Part shown: positions 25,780 through 34,747 of the stretch, piece after piece
Numbering within the stretch: position 1 is the first letter of the stretch
How the letters are laid out: each line of letters starts with the position of its first letter
Source of the DNA: JANQRX01 sp963663975
GTDB taxonomy: Bacteria; Pseudomonadota; Alphaproteobacteria; Rhizobiales; Kaistiaceae
DNA: 64,000 nucleotides
Reading direction: 5' to 3'
NCBI GenBank assembly: GCA_963663975.2
Contig: CAXXRA010000002.1
Coordinates: 124,001 to 188,000, forward strand
Translations under genes and position numbers: made by a program
The notes under the pieces: generated by a model
The model's input: only the letters and a program-made list of their open reading frames with translations
Databases searched by the model: none
What the model was told of the DNA's origin: nothing

Positions 25780-27303
25780 ATGGGCCGGAACGACCAATCC
25801 CCGGTCTCCGAGCGGACAGCGGAGGCCGACCAAACATCCGCTTCAACCTGGCTGTTGGCGGCGGCCGGGGTACTTCTGGCGTTTCTCGCGGTCCGGTTGG
25901 TCGCACTTCATTTCAACGCCGTCGATTTGATCCAGGACGAGGCCCAATATTGGTCGTGGAGCCGCGCCCTGGCGTTCGGCTATTATTCGAAACCACCGCT
26001 GATCGCGTGGCTGATATGGTTGTCGACCGCCGGTTGCGGCCTTTCCGAGTTCTGCGTGCGCCTTCCCTCTCCGATCATCCATTTCCTCACCGGAATGATC
26101 GTCTTTGCCATCGGCGCGCGCCTCTATGACGGCAGGGTCGGATTCTGGTCGGCCCTTGTCTACACCACCATGCCGGGCGTTTCATTTTCCGCCGGCATCA
26201 TCTCGACCGACGTGCCGATGCTGTTGTTGTGGGCGGCTGCACTCTACGGGTTCATCGTTTTCCTCGAAGACAACCAGTGGTGGTCCGGGGCGTTGCTCGG
26301 CCTGGCGATCGGGCTTGGCATGAACGCCAAATACGCCATGGCCTATTTCGTTCTGTGCGCCGTCATTTATCTGGCGGTCACGCCGCACCGTCGTCGATTG
26401 CTGGCGAGCCCCCGCTGGTGGTTGGCGGTGGCGGTGGCGGTGGTTCTGATCACGCCAAATCTGGCATGGAACTACGCCAATGGATTCGCGACCTTGGCCC
26501 ATACCGGCGACAATGCGCGGCTGTCGGGCGACCTGTTCAACCCGGTCGAAGTCGTTGAATTTCTCGTGGCCCAGTTCGGCGTGTTCGGGCCGGTGTTCTT
26601 CTTTGGACTGATGGTCGTCGCCTGGCGCGCCTGGCGGGAGGGACTGCGCGAGCCCGACCGCCTGCTGTTCGCATTCGCCGCACCGGTCATCGCCTGGGTG
26701 ACCGTCCTGGCCTTCATATCAAGGGCGAACGCCAACTGGGCCGTGGCCAGCTACGTTGCCGCAAGTGTTCTCGTCCCGGCGGTGATGATCCGCGACGGCA
26801 GTTGGGGATGGCTCAAAGGCTCGCTGGCGCTGCATGCTGGTATCATGGCCGTGTTCGCGGTGGCGGTGTGGCAGGCAGACGCCATCAATTTCCCGGTTGC
26901 GAGGAACTATCTCACGCAATGGCTCGGCTGGGATGCCGTCGCCTCCGCGACCCGGCAGCAACTGGAAGAGGCCCGCCGCAGCGGCAAGCCGTATGGCAGC
27001 ATCCTGACCAACGATCGCACCATGACGGCGGAGCTGCTTTACTATATGCGGGACGAGCCGACGCCGATAACCACCTGGCCGAATGCGGTCCGCCCGCGCC
27101 ATCATTATCAACTGACCCGGCCCTTTCTGGAGACCTCGCCACAGCCGGTCCTGTTCGTCGGCCGAGGGCCACCGCGGCCTGCCATTTCGGAAAGATTCAG
27201 GCAGGCCGAGCCGATTGCCACCCATGACCTTGCCGCCGGAAGTCACGGGACGCGACGCGTGACCTTTACCTATTTGAACGGCTTGCGGACAAACCAGCCT
27301 TGA
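25780..27303 (+). CDS. PMT-superfamily glycosyltransferase (ArnT/Rgt-like)
   Basis: 507-residue integral membrane GT-C enzyme. It has about ten hydrophobic helices and the catalytic-loop motif QDEAQYWSW between the first two helices, with YYSKPPLIAWLIWL after it. Such enzymes use polyprenyl-phosphate sugars on the periplasmic side, often to modify lipid A or core. The divergent GT2/LAB_N genes would supply the donor (inference). A second PMT gene follows after 10 bp. Its promoter region now contains MITE and IS DNA. Confidence 0.88.
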   Translation: MGRNDQSPVSERTAEADQTSASTWLLAAAGVLLAFLAVRLVALHFNAVDLIQDEAQYWSWSRALAFGYYSKPPLIAWLIWLSTAGCGLSEFCVRLPSPIIHFLTGMIVFAIGARLYDGRVGFWSALVYTTMPGVSFSAGIISTDVPMLLLWAAALYGFIVFLEDNQWWSGALLGLAIGLGMNAKYAMAYFVLCAVIYLAVTPHRRRLLASPRWWLAVAVAVVLITPNLAWNYANGFATLAHTGDNARLSGDLFNPVEVVEFLVAQFGVFGPVFFFGLMVVAWRAWREGLREPDRLLFAFAAPVIAWVTVLAFISRANANWAVASYVAASVLVPAVMIRDGSWGWLKGSLALHAGIMAVFAVAVWQADAINFPVARNYLTQWLGWDAVASATRQQLEEARRSGKPYGSILTNDRTMTAELLYYMRDEPTPITTWPNAVRPRHHYQLTRPFLETSPQPVLFVGRGPPRPAISERFRQAEPIATHDLAAGSHGTRRVTFTYLNGLRTNQP

Positions 27304-27313
27304 GGCACGCGGC

Positions 27314-28846
27314 TTGACCCAGCAGCACAAGATCAGCGAAACACCGACGGCCGGCGCGGATGCTCATTTGGCCGCACCCGGCGCGCGGATGCCGGATACG
27401 AATTTCGGGTCCTTGCCGGGTTCCCTGGTCCGGCTGGCGCCGTGGCTGGTGATCGGCTACATCGCCGCGCTTTTCGTCCTGCGCCTGACGCTCTCGCCGT
27501 TTGTCGAATGGGACGAGGCGCAGTTTCCCGGCAATGTCCATCTCGCGCTGACCTACGGCAACTCCCACCCGCCGCTCTTCAACTGGCTGGTCAGGGGGGC
27601 GCTGGAAGCCACCGGATGGAACTGGCCGATCGCGGTCGGTTTGGTCAAATACACGCTGCTCATGGGCTTTCACCTGCTGACATGGGACACCGCGCGGCGG
27701 CTTGCCGGCCCGGCGGCAGGGCTGATGGCGCTGGCGGTCTCGGGTCTGGCGCCACATATCGTCGGCACCTCGGCGCTCTCGCTGTCGCATTCCATCATGG
27801 TGATCACCGCCGTTGCCGCCACCACCCACGCGACCGTGATGGTGGTGCAGAGCGGCCGGATATGGGCATTCGTGGAGTTGGGCGCGGCCGTTACGCTGGG
27901 CGTGTTGGCCAAGTACAACTATTTTCTGTTCCTCATCCCATTCCTTGGCGCCCTGGTCCTCGATCGGTCGACGCGGCGCGCGATCGTCAGGCCCGGGCTG
28001 GCCCTGTCGGCCGCCATGGTCGTAGCGGCCTGCACGCTTCCGCTGGTGGCGGCCGCGAACGATATCGCGGGCACGACCGAGCGCGTGGCAAAACTGTACG
28101 AGGCGACAAAAGGCTGGCGATCGGCGATCGACATTCCGGGGCTGGGCGTCGACGGCGCGGTTTTCTTCGTCGAGGCGCTTGCCGGCTGGGCAGGTCTGGC
28201 GGTCGTCGTGTGGATGGTCGCGCGCGCGTTCGACCGGCGGCGCGACGGCGCACCGCCGCCAACCGCGCCGGCCCCCGCGCCGATCCACGCGCTGGGTGTT
28301 GCGATGGTCGCCGGCCTGGTGATTTTCCTGGTCGGCGTGGTTGCAGCCGACGTCAGCCTTGTGCGGGGGCGTTATCTCACGCCGATGCTTGCCTCGCTGC
28401 CGGTCTGGCTCGCGGTTGCCAGGCCGCTGGGCCGATCGGCGCCGATCGTCGCCCGAGCTGCGGGCGCGATCTACCTGACCGTGCCGATTGTCTTTGCCGG
28501 GGTGGTGCTGGCCGGTCTCAATCCGCTCGGCTGATCATGGGACAGCCTCGCCGCACAGATCCGGGAGAACGGCACGACACCGGCCCGCATTGTTGGCCGC
28601 GACCATTTGATCTCGGCGAACCTGGCGATCGCCCTCGACTGGCCGCCAGCCACACCCGGTGCACCAACCGATGTTGTCATCGTCTGGAACGGCGAGAGGC
28701 CCGATCCACCGGCCGATCTGGTGGCGCGAATGGACGAGACGCTCGAGCCGGTCGGGCCCGTCCACAGCGCCGCGATGCCACGCCGCGGACGTTCGGCCCT
28801 GGACCTCAGGTTTCGACGTTACGCGCCGGCCACGCCGCAGCCATGA
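27314..28846 (+). pseudogene. second PMT-superfamily glycosyltransferase, in-frame stop
   Basis: GT-C membrane enzyme with the loop motif VEWDEAQFPGN and SHPPLFNWLVRG. Reading from TTG 27,314 (or ATG 27,389) reaches TGA at 28,532-28,534. The same frame then continues about 104 codons (SWDSLAAQIRENG...) to a stop at 28,844-28,846. Full length would be about 510 residues, matching the neighbour. The far stop overlaps the next gene's ATG (ATGA), which confirms that the original gene ended there. So there is a nonsense codon, or a TGG misread as TGA. Confidence 0.8.
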
Positions 28847-29595
28847 TCCCTCGGACCCGCCCCGTCAGTCTCCGAAATCCGAGCGAGTTCCCGACCCTTG
28901 CCCGCGCCGATGCCCCGGAGGTCGATCGGCAGGCGATGGTCGAGGTCGACCGGATCATGGAGGACGATTTCGGCATCGGGCTGATCCAGATGATGGAGAA
29001 TGCCGGACGCGCGCTGGCCCGCCTGGCGCAGGCGCTGTTGCTCGACAAACCGGGGCGCGTGCTGGCGCTCGCCGGCCGCGGCGGCAATGGCGGGGGCGTT
29101 CTGACCGCGGCCCGGCGCCTGGCCGGCTGGGGCACCGATGTCTCCGTGGTGACGACATCGGCCGCGGCGGATTTTGCCGGTGTGCCCGCCCGCCAGTTGA
29201 CGATCGTGAATGCCCTGGGCGTGCCGGTCGGTCAGCGCCTGCCGGCTTCTGCCGACGATTACGACCTCCTCCTCGACGGGCTGGTCGGCTATTCGCTGGC
29301 CGGCGCGTTACGCGGGGGCGCGGCCGAGGCGGTGGCCTTTGTCAACGCCCGCACCAGCGCGCACTGCATCAGCCTCGATGTTCCAAGCGGCTTCGACGCC
29401 GCCACCGGCCTGGCAAGTGAGATCTCGGTGCGGCCGGACGCGATCCTGACGATCGCCGCGCCCAAAAAGGGGCTCATCGACAGCTATCCGGATGCGCCGA
29501 TGTTTCTCGCTGATATCTCGGTTCCCGACACGGTGTTCGAGCGCCTCGCCGGCCGCCGGTTCGCGCCGCCGGCCGACATCACCAGGATCATCTGA
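28843..29595 (+). CDS. nnrE: NAD(P)H-hydrate epimerase
   Basis: YjeF N-terminal domain protein of 250 residues that epimerises damaged NAD(P)HX. Features: QAMVEVDRIMEDDFGIGLIQ followed by MMENAGRALARLA (the MxxAG start of the fold), LALAGRGGNGGGVLTAARRL (nucleotide loop) and SLDVPSGFDAATG (catalytic Asp region). The C-terminal dehydratase domain found in E. coli YjeF is absent. ATG 28,843 overlaps the PMT stop; a much longer upstream open frame is a shadow of the PMT genes. Confidence 0.85.
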   Translation: MIPRTRPVSLRNPSEFPTLARADAPEVDRQAMVEVDRIMEDDFGIGLIQMMENAGRALARLAQALLLDKPGRVLALAGRGGNGGGVLTAARRLAGWGTDVSVVTTSAAADFAGVPARQLTIVNALGVPVGQRLPASADDYDLLLDGLVGYSLAGALRGGAAEAVAFVNARTSAHCISLDVPSGFDAATGLASEISVRPDAILTIAAPKKGLIDSYPDAPMFLADISVPDTVFERLAGRRFAPPADITRII

Positions 29596-29623
29596 ACCCA
29601 CCAAACAAGGGCACCCGGGTTCA
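29593..29623. terminator. possible convergent terminator hairpin
   Basis: TGAACCC (29,593-29,599) pairs with GGGTTCA (29,617-29,623) between the convergent epimerase and mutase genes. Loop of 17 bases and no T-run, so it is a weak candidate. Confidence 0.25.
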
Positions 29624-31765
29624 TCGGTTGAGCTGGCGACCCTCCAGCCGCGACAGAATGGTGTTGGCGGCGTCGAGCACGTTGGTCGCCGGCCCGAAAA
29701 TATCGGCCACTCCCGCCTCCCTCAGCATCGCATGGTCCCTTTCCGGGATCACACCGCCGCAGAAGACCAGGATATCGGCGCGGTCGCGGGCCTTGAGCAG
29801 GCCGGTCAACTCCGGCACCAGGGTCTTGTGGGCCGCCGCCAGCGACGAAACGCCGATCACGTCGACGCCGGCTTCCAGCGCCCGTTCCAGCGTTTCGGCG
29901 GGAGTCTCGAACAGATCGCCGACATGTACCTGAAAACCCATATCGGCAAAGGCGGTGGCGATGATCCGGGCGCCGCGGTCGTGGCCGTCCTGGCCCATCT
30001 TGGCGATGTAGATGGCCGGCGCCCGGCCGCGTCTGTCGCCATAGCCGCCGAGCCGGCGCTGGAAGGCGGCGTATTCGGGGTCGGATCCGTAGGCCTCGCC
30101 GAACACCCCGGAGATGATCTGGGTCGAGGCCCGATAGCGGCCGAACACGTCTTCGAGCGCGGCCGAGATTTCGCCCAGGGTCGCACGGGCGCGGGCGCAG
30201 GGTATGGCCGCGGCAAGCAGGTTTTTTTCGCTGCTCGCCGCCGCCTCGCGCAGGCCCCGCAAGGCCTTTTCAAGGGCACGGGAATCGCGAGACGCTTTGA
30301 GCCGCTTGAGACGAGAAATTTGCGCTGCGCCGACCTTGCGGTTGTCGATTTCCAGCGTATCGACCTCGGCGCCGCCCTCGGGGCGAAAGCGGTTGACACC
30401 GACGATCACCGTCTCGCCCTTGTCGATCGCCGCCTGACGGCGGGCGGCGGTGCGCTCGATGGCGAGCTTGGGCGTGCCGGCCTGAACCGCCTGTGTCATG
30501 CCGCCGGTCTCCTCAATCTCGGCGATCAGCGCACCGGCGGCGGCGGCCAGATCGTTGGTCAGCGCTTCAACGTAGTAGGAACCGCCGAGCGGATCGACAA
30601 CGTCGGTCACCCGCGATTCGTGCTGCAGGATCAACTGGGTGCTGCGGGCGACGCGGGCCGAAGCCTCGCTCGGCAGGGCGATCGCCTCGTCGAAGGAGTT
30701 GGTATGCAATGATTGGGTGCCCCCCAGGACCGCGGCCAACGCCTCGTAGGCGGTGCGCACGATATTGTTGTGGGGGTCCTGCTCGGTCAGCGAGACGCCG
30801 GATGTCTGGCAGTGGGTGCGGAGCAGTTTCGAGCGCTCGGTGGTCGCGCTGAAATCGGTCATGATGCCGGCCCACAAGGTACGGGCGGCGCGCAGCTTGG
30901 CCACCTCGAGGAAGAAATTCATGCCGATGCCGAAGAAGAAGCTCAGCCGGCCGGCGAAGGCGTCGATATCGAGGCCGCGGGCCAGCGCGGCGCGGACGTA
31001 CTCCATCCCGTCGGCCAGCGTGTAGGCCAGCTCCTGTACCGCCGTCGCTCCGGCCTCATGGATGTGATAGCCGGAGATCGATACCGAGTTGAACTTCGGC
31101 ATCTCGTCGGCGGCGAAGGCGATGATGTCGGCGACGATCCGCATCGAGGGTTCCGGCGGGTAGATGTATGTGTTGCGGACCATGAACTCCTTGAGGATGT
31201 CGTTCTGTATCGTGCCCGACAGCACCGACCGGTCGAGGCCGGCTTCTTCGGCCGCCGCGATGAACATCGCCAGCACCGGCACTACCGCGCCGTTCATCGT
31301 CATCGAGACCGAGATCCGATCGAGCGGAATTCCGTCGAACAGCGCCTTCATGTCGTCGATCGAATCGATGGCGACCCCGGCCATGCCGACATCGCCGGCC
31401 GCCCGCTCATGATCACTGTCGTAGCCGCGGTGGGTGGCGAGATCGAAGGCCACCGACAATCCGCGCTGCCCCCCATCGAGCGCCTTGCGATAGAAGGCGT
31501 TGCTCTCCGCGGCGGTCGAAAAACCCATATATTGCCGGATCGTCCACGGACGATGACCGTACATGGTTGCCCGCACGCCGCGGGTGAAAGGCGCCGCCCC
31601 CGGCATGCCGGGATCGCTTTGGGCATCGCCGGCGAAATAGGCCGGACGAATGTCGATGCCGCCATAGTCGTGGTGGAGGTCGGCGATCGGTCGGTCGCCG
31701 AGTTCGCTTTCGGCAAGCGCCTGCCAGGCGGCAAAGGTGGCTGGGGTGATCGACGGCCGCTCCAT
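29621..31765 (-). CDS. methylmalonyl-CoA mutase
   Basis: 714-residue single-chain mutase that interconverts methylmalonyl-CoA and succinyl-CoA with adenosylcobalamin. The N-terminal catalytic barrel has ATMYGHRPWTIRQYMGFSTA. The C-terminal B12-binding domain has GQDGHDRGARII, with the cobalt-ligand His in DxHxxG, and ADILVFCGGVIP. Ends with LEGRQLNR. It follows the carboxylase gene by 3 bp on the same strand, so propionyl-CoA is carboxylated and then rearranged. Epimerase and beta-carboxylase genes are not in the window. Confidence 0.95.
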   Translation of the reverse strand: MERPSITPATFAAWQALAESELGDRPIADLHHDYGGIDIRPAYFAGDAQSDPGMPGAAPFTRGVRATMYGHRPWTIRQYMGFSTAAESNAFYRKALDGGQRGLSVAFDLATHRGYDSDHERAAGDVGMAGVAIDSIDDMKALFDGIPLDRISVSMTMNGAVVPVLAMFIAAAEEAGLDRSVLSGTIQNDILKEFMVRNTYIYPPEPSMRIVADIIAFAADEMPKFNSVSISGYHIHEAGATAVQELAYTLADGMEYVRAALARGLDIDAFAGRLSFFFGIGMNFFLEVAKLRAARTLWAGIMTDFSATTERSKLLRTHCQTSGVSLTEQDPHNNIVRTAYEALAAVLGGTQSLHTNSFDEAIALPSEASARVARSTQLILQHESRVTDVVDPLGGSYYVEALTNDLAAAAGALIAEIEETGGMTQAVQAGTPKLAIERTAARRQAAIDKGETVIVGVNRFRPEGGAEVDTLEIDNRKVGAAQISRLKRLKASRDSRALEKALRGLREAAASSEKNLLAAAIPCARARATLGEISAALEDVFGRYRASTQIISGVFGEAYGSDPEYAAFQRRLGGYGDRRGRAPAIYIAKMGQDGHDRGARIIATAFADMGFQVHVGDLFETPAETLERALEAGVDVIGVSSLAAAHKTLVPELTGLLKARDRADILVFCGGVIPERDHAMLREAGVADIFGPATNVLDAANTILSRLEGRQLNR

Positions 31766-31768
31766 CGC

Positions 31769-33754
31769 TCAGACCTCTCCGAACTCCAGGATGACGTCGT
31801 CGACGGCGACCACCGTGCCGACCTCGCAATTGATCCGGGCGACCAAGGCACGCCGCTCGGCGCGCAGAATATTCTCCATCTTCATGGCTTCGACAATCAC
31901 CAGCGGCTGCCCCGGTTCGACCCGATCACCACGCACCACTTCGAGGCGCACGATCTGACCGGGCATGGGGCTCAACAGGTGATTTGACCGGTCCGGCGGC
32001 TTGCGCACCGACATATGCATCATCAGATCGGCGACCTGGGGCGACATCACCTTGACCTCGAGATCGGCGCCGCGATGGCGCAGGCGAAACCCGGTGATCG
32101 TCGGCGCCACCTTGACGACGCGCTGGGCGTCATCCTGGCCGTTGACAATGGCCAGCGTGTCACCCGGCGACCAGGCGATTGCGAACGACTGCGGGTCGTG
32201 ATCCGGGACGGCGACCAGCCACCGGTCAGTCCCGTCGGCCTCGACCGTCACATCGATCCTGGCGCCGTCGACAAACACGGCTCGCGCGGAGCCGCGGGGG
32301 GCCGGCGTTTCGACCCGGTTGGCCCTGATTTCGGCAAGGATGACGGCAATGGCGACGAACAGGCTGCGACGTGAGGGAGCGATTTCGGCACCGGAGAAGC
32401 CGTCGCCGAACTCCTCGGCGAGATAGGCCGTGGACAGTCGCCCATCTCGGAAACGGGGCTGGTCCATGACCGCCTGCAAAAGCGGAATGTTGTGGCCGAT
32501 ACCGTCGAGTTCGAACCGGTCGAGGGCCTCGGCCATGGCTTCAATCGCGGCCGTCCGGTCGGGCGCCCAGGTACTCAGCTTGGAGATCATCGGATCATAG
32601 TGCGGCGACACCTCGCCCCCCTCCACCACGCCGCTGTCGTTGCGCACCACCACGGCCGCGGTGGCTTTCTCCTGCGGTGGCCGGTAGCGAGCGAGCCGAC
32701 CCGGCGATGGCAGGAAACCGCGATAGGGGTCCTCGGCATAGACGCGGGCCTCGATCGCCCAACCGGTCAACTCAACGTCGTCCTGAGTGATTCGCAGCGC
32801 CTCGCCGGCTGCGATACGGAACTGTTGCTCGACCAGATCGAGCCCGGTCACCAGTTCGGTCACCGGGTGCTCGACCTGAAGGCGCGTGTTCATCTCGAGG
32901 AAGTAGAAGGTTTTTTCGGCATCGACGATGAACTCTACCGTGCCGGCGCCTTGATAGCCGATCGCCCGGGCCAGTGCGACCGCCTCGGCCGCCATCGCCG
33001 CCCGCGTGGCGGCGTCGAGGAAAGGCGACGGCGCCTCCTCGATGACTTTCTGATGGCGCCGCTGGATCGAGCATTCGCGCTCGCCGAGGTGAATGCAATT
33101 GCCGTGGCGGTCGGCCAGAACCTGGATCTCGATGTGGCGCGGATCGCTGATGAAGCGCTCGACGAACAACCGATCATCGCCAAACGAGGCGGCGGCCTCC
33201 GACCGGGCGCGGTCAAAGCCCTCGCGCAATTCGCCGTCGTTATGGGCAATCCGCATGCCCTTGCCGCCGCCACCGGCCGAGGCCTTGATCATCACCGGAT
33301 AGCCGATGCGCTCGGCAAGCCGCGCGGCTTCCTCGGCCGTTGCGGTCGCCTCCTCGCCCCGCACAACGGCAACGCCGGCCTCGCGCGCAATCCTTTTCGA
33401 CCTGATCTTGTCGCCCATGGCGTCAATCGCCGCCGCCGGCGGCCCGACGAACACGATTCCCGCCTCCGCGCAGGCCGCTGCAAAACCGGCATTTTCGGAA
33501 AGGAAGCCATAGCCCGGGTGCACGGCCTCGGCGCCCGTCGCGCGGCACGCGGCGATCAATTTTTCGCCGTCAAGGTAAGACTCGGCCGCCGGCGGCGGAC
33601 CGATCGCCACCGCTTCGTCGGCGAGTTCGACGTGAAGCGCGTCGCGGTCGGCATCGGAATAGACCGCGACCGTCGCAATTCCCAGGCGTTGCGCGGTGCC
33701 GATGACGCGGCAGGCGATCTCACCGCGATTGGCGATCAACACTTTCGAGAACAT
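31769..33754 (-). CDS. pccA: propionyl-CoA (acetyl-CoA) carboxylase, biotin-containing alpha subunit
   Basis: About 661 residues. The biotin-carboxylase N-terminus MFSKVLIANRGEIACRVI is followed by an ATP-grasp domain (KASAGGGGKGMRIAHN) and the catalytic EMNTRLQVEHPVTE. The C-terminal biotinyl domain has VEAMKMEN, the biotin attachment site. The linker length fits PccA/MccA-type alpha subunits. ATG 33,754 is preferred. It sits 3 bp upstream of the methylmalonyl-CoA mutase, which favours propionyl-CoA as substrate. A copy of its first codons lies at about 36,910-36,957. Confidence 0.92.
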   Translation of the reverse strand: MFSKVLIANRGEIACRVIGTAQRLGIATVAVYSDADRDALHVELADEAVAIGPPPAAESYLDGEKLIAACRATGAEAVHPGYGFLSENAGFAAACAEAGIVFVGPPAAAIDAMGDKIRSKRIAREAGVAVVRGEEATATAEEAARLAERIGYPVMIKASAGGGGKGMRIAHNDGELREGFDRARSEAAASFGDDRLFVERFISDPRHIEIQVLADRHGNCIHLGERECSIQRRHQKVIEEAPSPFLDAATRAAMAAEAVALARAIGYQGAGTVEFIVDAEKTFYFLEMNTRLQVEHPVTELVTGLDLVEQQFRIAAGEALRITQDDVELTGWAIEARVYAEDPYRGFLPSPGRLARYRPPQEKATAAVVVRNDSGVVEGGEVSPHYDPMISKLSTWAPDRTAAIEAMAEALDRFELDGIGHNIPLLQAVMDQPRFRDGRLSTAYLAEEFGDGFSGAEIAPSRRSLFVAIAVILAEIRANRVETPAPRGSARAVFVDGARIDVTVEADGTDRWLVAVPDHDPQSFAIAWSPGDTLAIVNGQDDAQRVVKVAPTITGFRLRHRGADLEVKVMSPQVADLMMHMSVRKPPDRSNHLLSPMPGQIVRLEVVRGDRVEPGQPLVIVEAMKMENILRAERRALVARINCEVGTVVAVDDVILEFGEV

Positions 33755-33876
33755 AGCGGCTTCTAACACCTGACGCGCGACCGCCAAAGCAGGGCGGCGA
33801 AGCCGGAGAGCGCCACCGCTCTCGCCGCGCTCACAGCCTAAGCCGCCGATTGACCGGTCTACTTCGCCGGCCGCGG
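33718..33876. repeat. direct repeat, copy 1 (pccA 5' end)
   Basis: About 160 bp covering the pccA start, the upstream gap and the last codons of the RND remnant (PRPAK-stop). A near-identical copy is at 36,908-37,079 with a handful of substitutions. The two copies bracket about 3 kb containing the RND fragment, sulfotransferase and IS256. Confidence 0.85.
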
Positions 33877-34275
33877 CTCAGGCGGCCTTGCCTGCTCACG
33901 GTTGGCCAGCCATGTCTCGATATCGATAAAGTCGAAGAAGATGGCGATCGCAGCTGGCAGCACGAGCACAACCAGAACCGTGGAGGCCAGCAGGCCGAAG
34001 CCGACTGCGACCACCAGCGGCACCAGAGTCTGCGCCTGGGGGCTGGTGGCGAACATCATCGGCAGCAGCCCGACAAAGGTCGTCGACGACGACAGCAGCA
34101 CCGGCCGGAAACGTCGCGAACCGCGTCGGCCGCCGCGCTCGCATAGTCACCGTCGCGAATCTACGACTGGAAGAACGTCATGAACAGGATCGCGTTGTCG
34201 ACGACGATCCCGGCCAGCGAGGCAAAACCGACAAAGCTCGGCATCGACAAATCGAGGCCGAGGCCGAACGCCATC
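33859..34275 (-). pseudogene. RND efflux permease, C-terminal fragment
   Basis: Last about 140 codons of an AcrB/RND-type permease. LDLSMPSFVGFASLAGIVVD is followed by NAILFMTFF, a premature TAG, a frameshift near 34,110, then STTFVGLLPMMFATSPQAQT and a final membrane helix. The first about 85% of the gene is missing. The matching membrane fusion protein N-terminus is at 37,077-37,316, so most of the operon is gone. Confidence 0.8.
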
Positions 34276-34540
34276 GCTCCCTGCTCCTTCCGCAACCTTT
34301 TCCGAAAATCATCCCACAAAATTTTGCGCGGGGGGTGGAAGCAGCGGAGGGGGCCGCCACCCGGCGAAGTGCCTATCGCGGTCTGGAAAATTGGCGGGGT
34401 GTCAAAGGCAGGGGCGTCGAGTGAACTGGCAGATCGCTTCTGGTGCGAGTTCGTGCCAACCACAAGCACCCCGCATGTAATCTCTTAGAGCTTTGAGGCC
34501 ATTGCGCGGCACAATTCCGCGAGCTAGAATCGGTGGAAGC
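34276..34540. other. intergenic, unrecognised
   Basis: About 265 bases between the RND remnant and the sulfotransferase start, with no recognisable gene. Includes GCTAGA just upstream of the sulfotransferase ATG. Confidence 0.35.
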
Positions 34541-34744
34541 ATGATCCTGTCGCACCGTCACCGCTTCCTGTACATCAAGACCTATAAGGCCGCCTCGACC
34601 AGTATCGAGTTGGCTCTGTCGGCGATCTGTGGACCAAACGACGTGATCACTCCCTCCCGCGCCGACTTCATGAAGGCACGCGCCAATCCGCACGCCCAAA
34701 ACACTCGACTCGATCATCCGCTGGTGCCTCGCCGCCCGCTCCTG
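34541..34744 (+). pseudogene. sulfotransferase, 5' part, split by IS256
   Basis: N-terminus FLYIKTYKAASTSIELAL contains the 5'-phosphosulfate loop of PAPS-dependent sulfotransferases. The frame is cut by IS256 copy B after RRPLL. Joining it to 36,203 with one copy of the GCCCGCTCCTG duplication restores the frame (RRPLLKRLLFRPERR). Would transfer sulfate from PAPS to a glycan or lipid (inference). Confidence 0.78.
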
Positions 34745-34747
34745 GGG

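Noticed and set aside
20683..28846. TGA read as an amino acid (recoding), because two genes have in-frame TGA
   Set aside because: Many intact genes here end properly in TGA (gmd, fcl, the first PMT gene), so the code is standard; the two cases are nonsense mutations or errors.
27442..29595. Very long open frame across two PMT genes and the epimerase
   Set aside because: Its first 460 codons are a low-complexity shadow of the PMT gene in another frame; only the final 250 codons, from ATG 28,843, match a known family.
29640..33760. Large plus-strand open frames opposite the mutase and carboxylase
   Set aside because: They are antisense shadows caused by high-GC codon use; the minus-strand proteins have full catalytic motifs.
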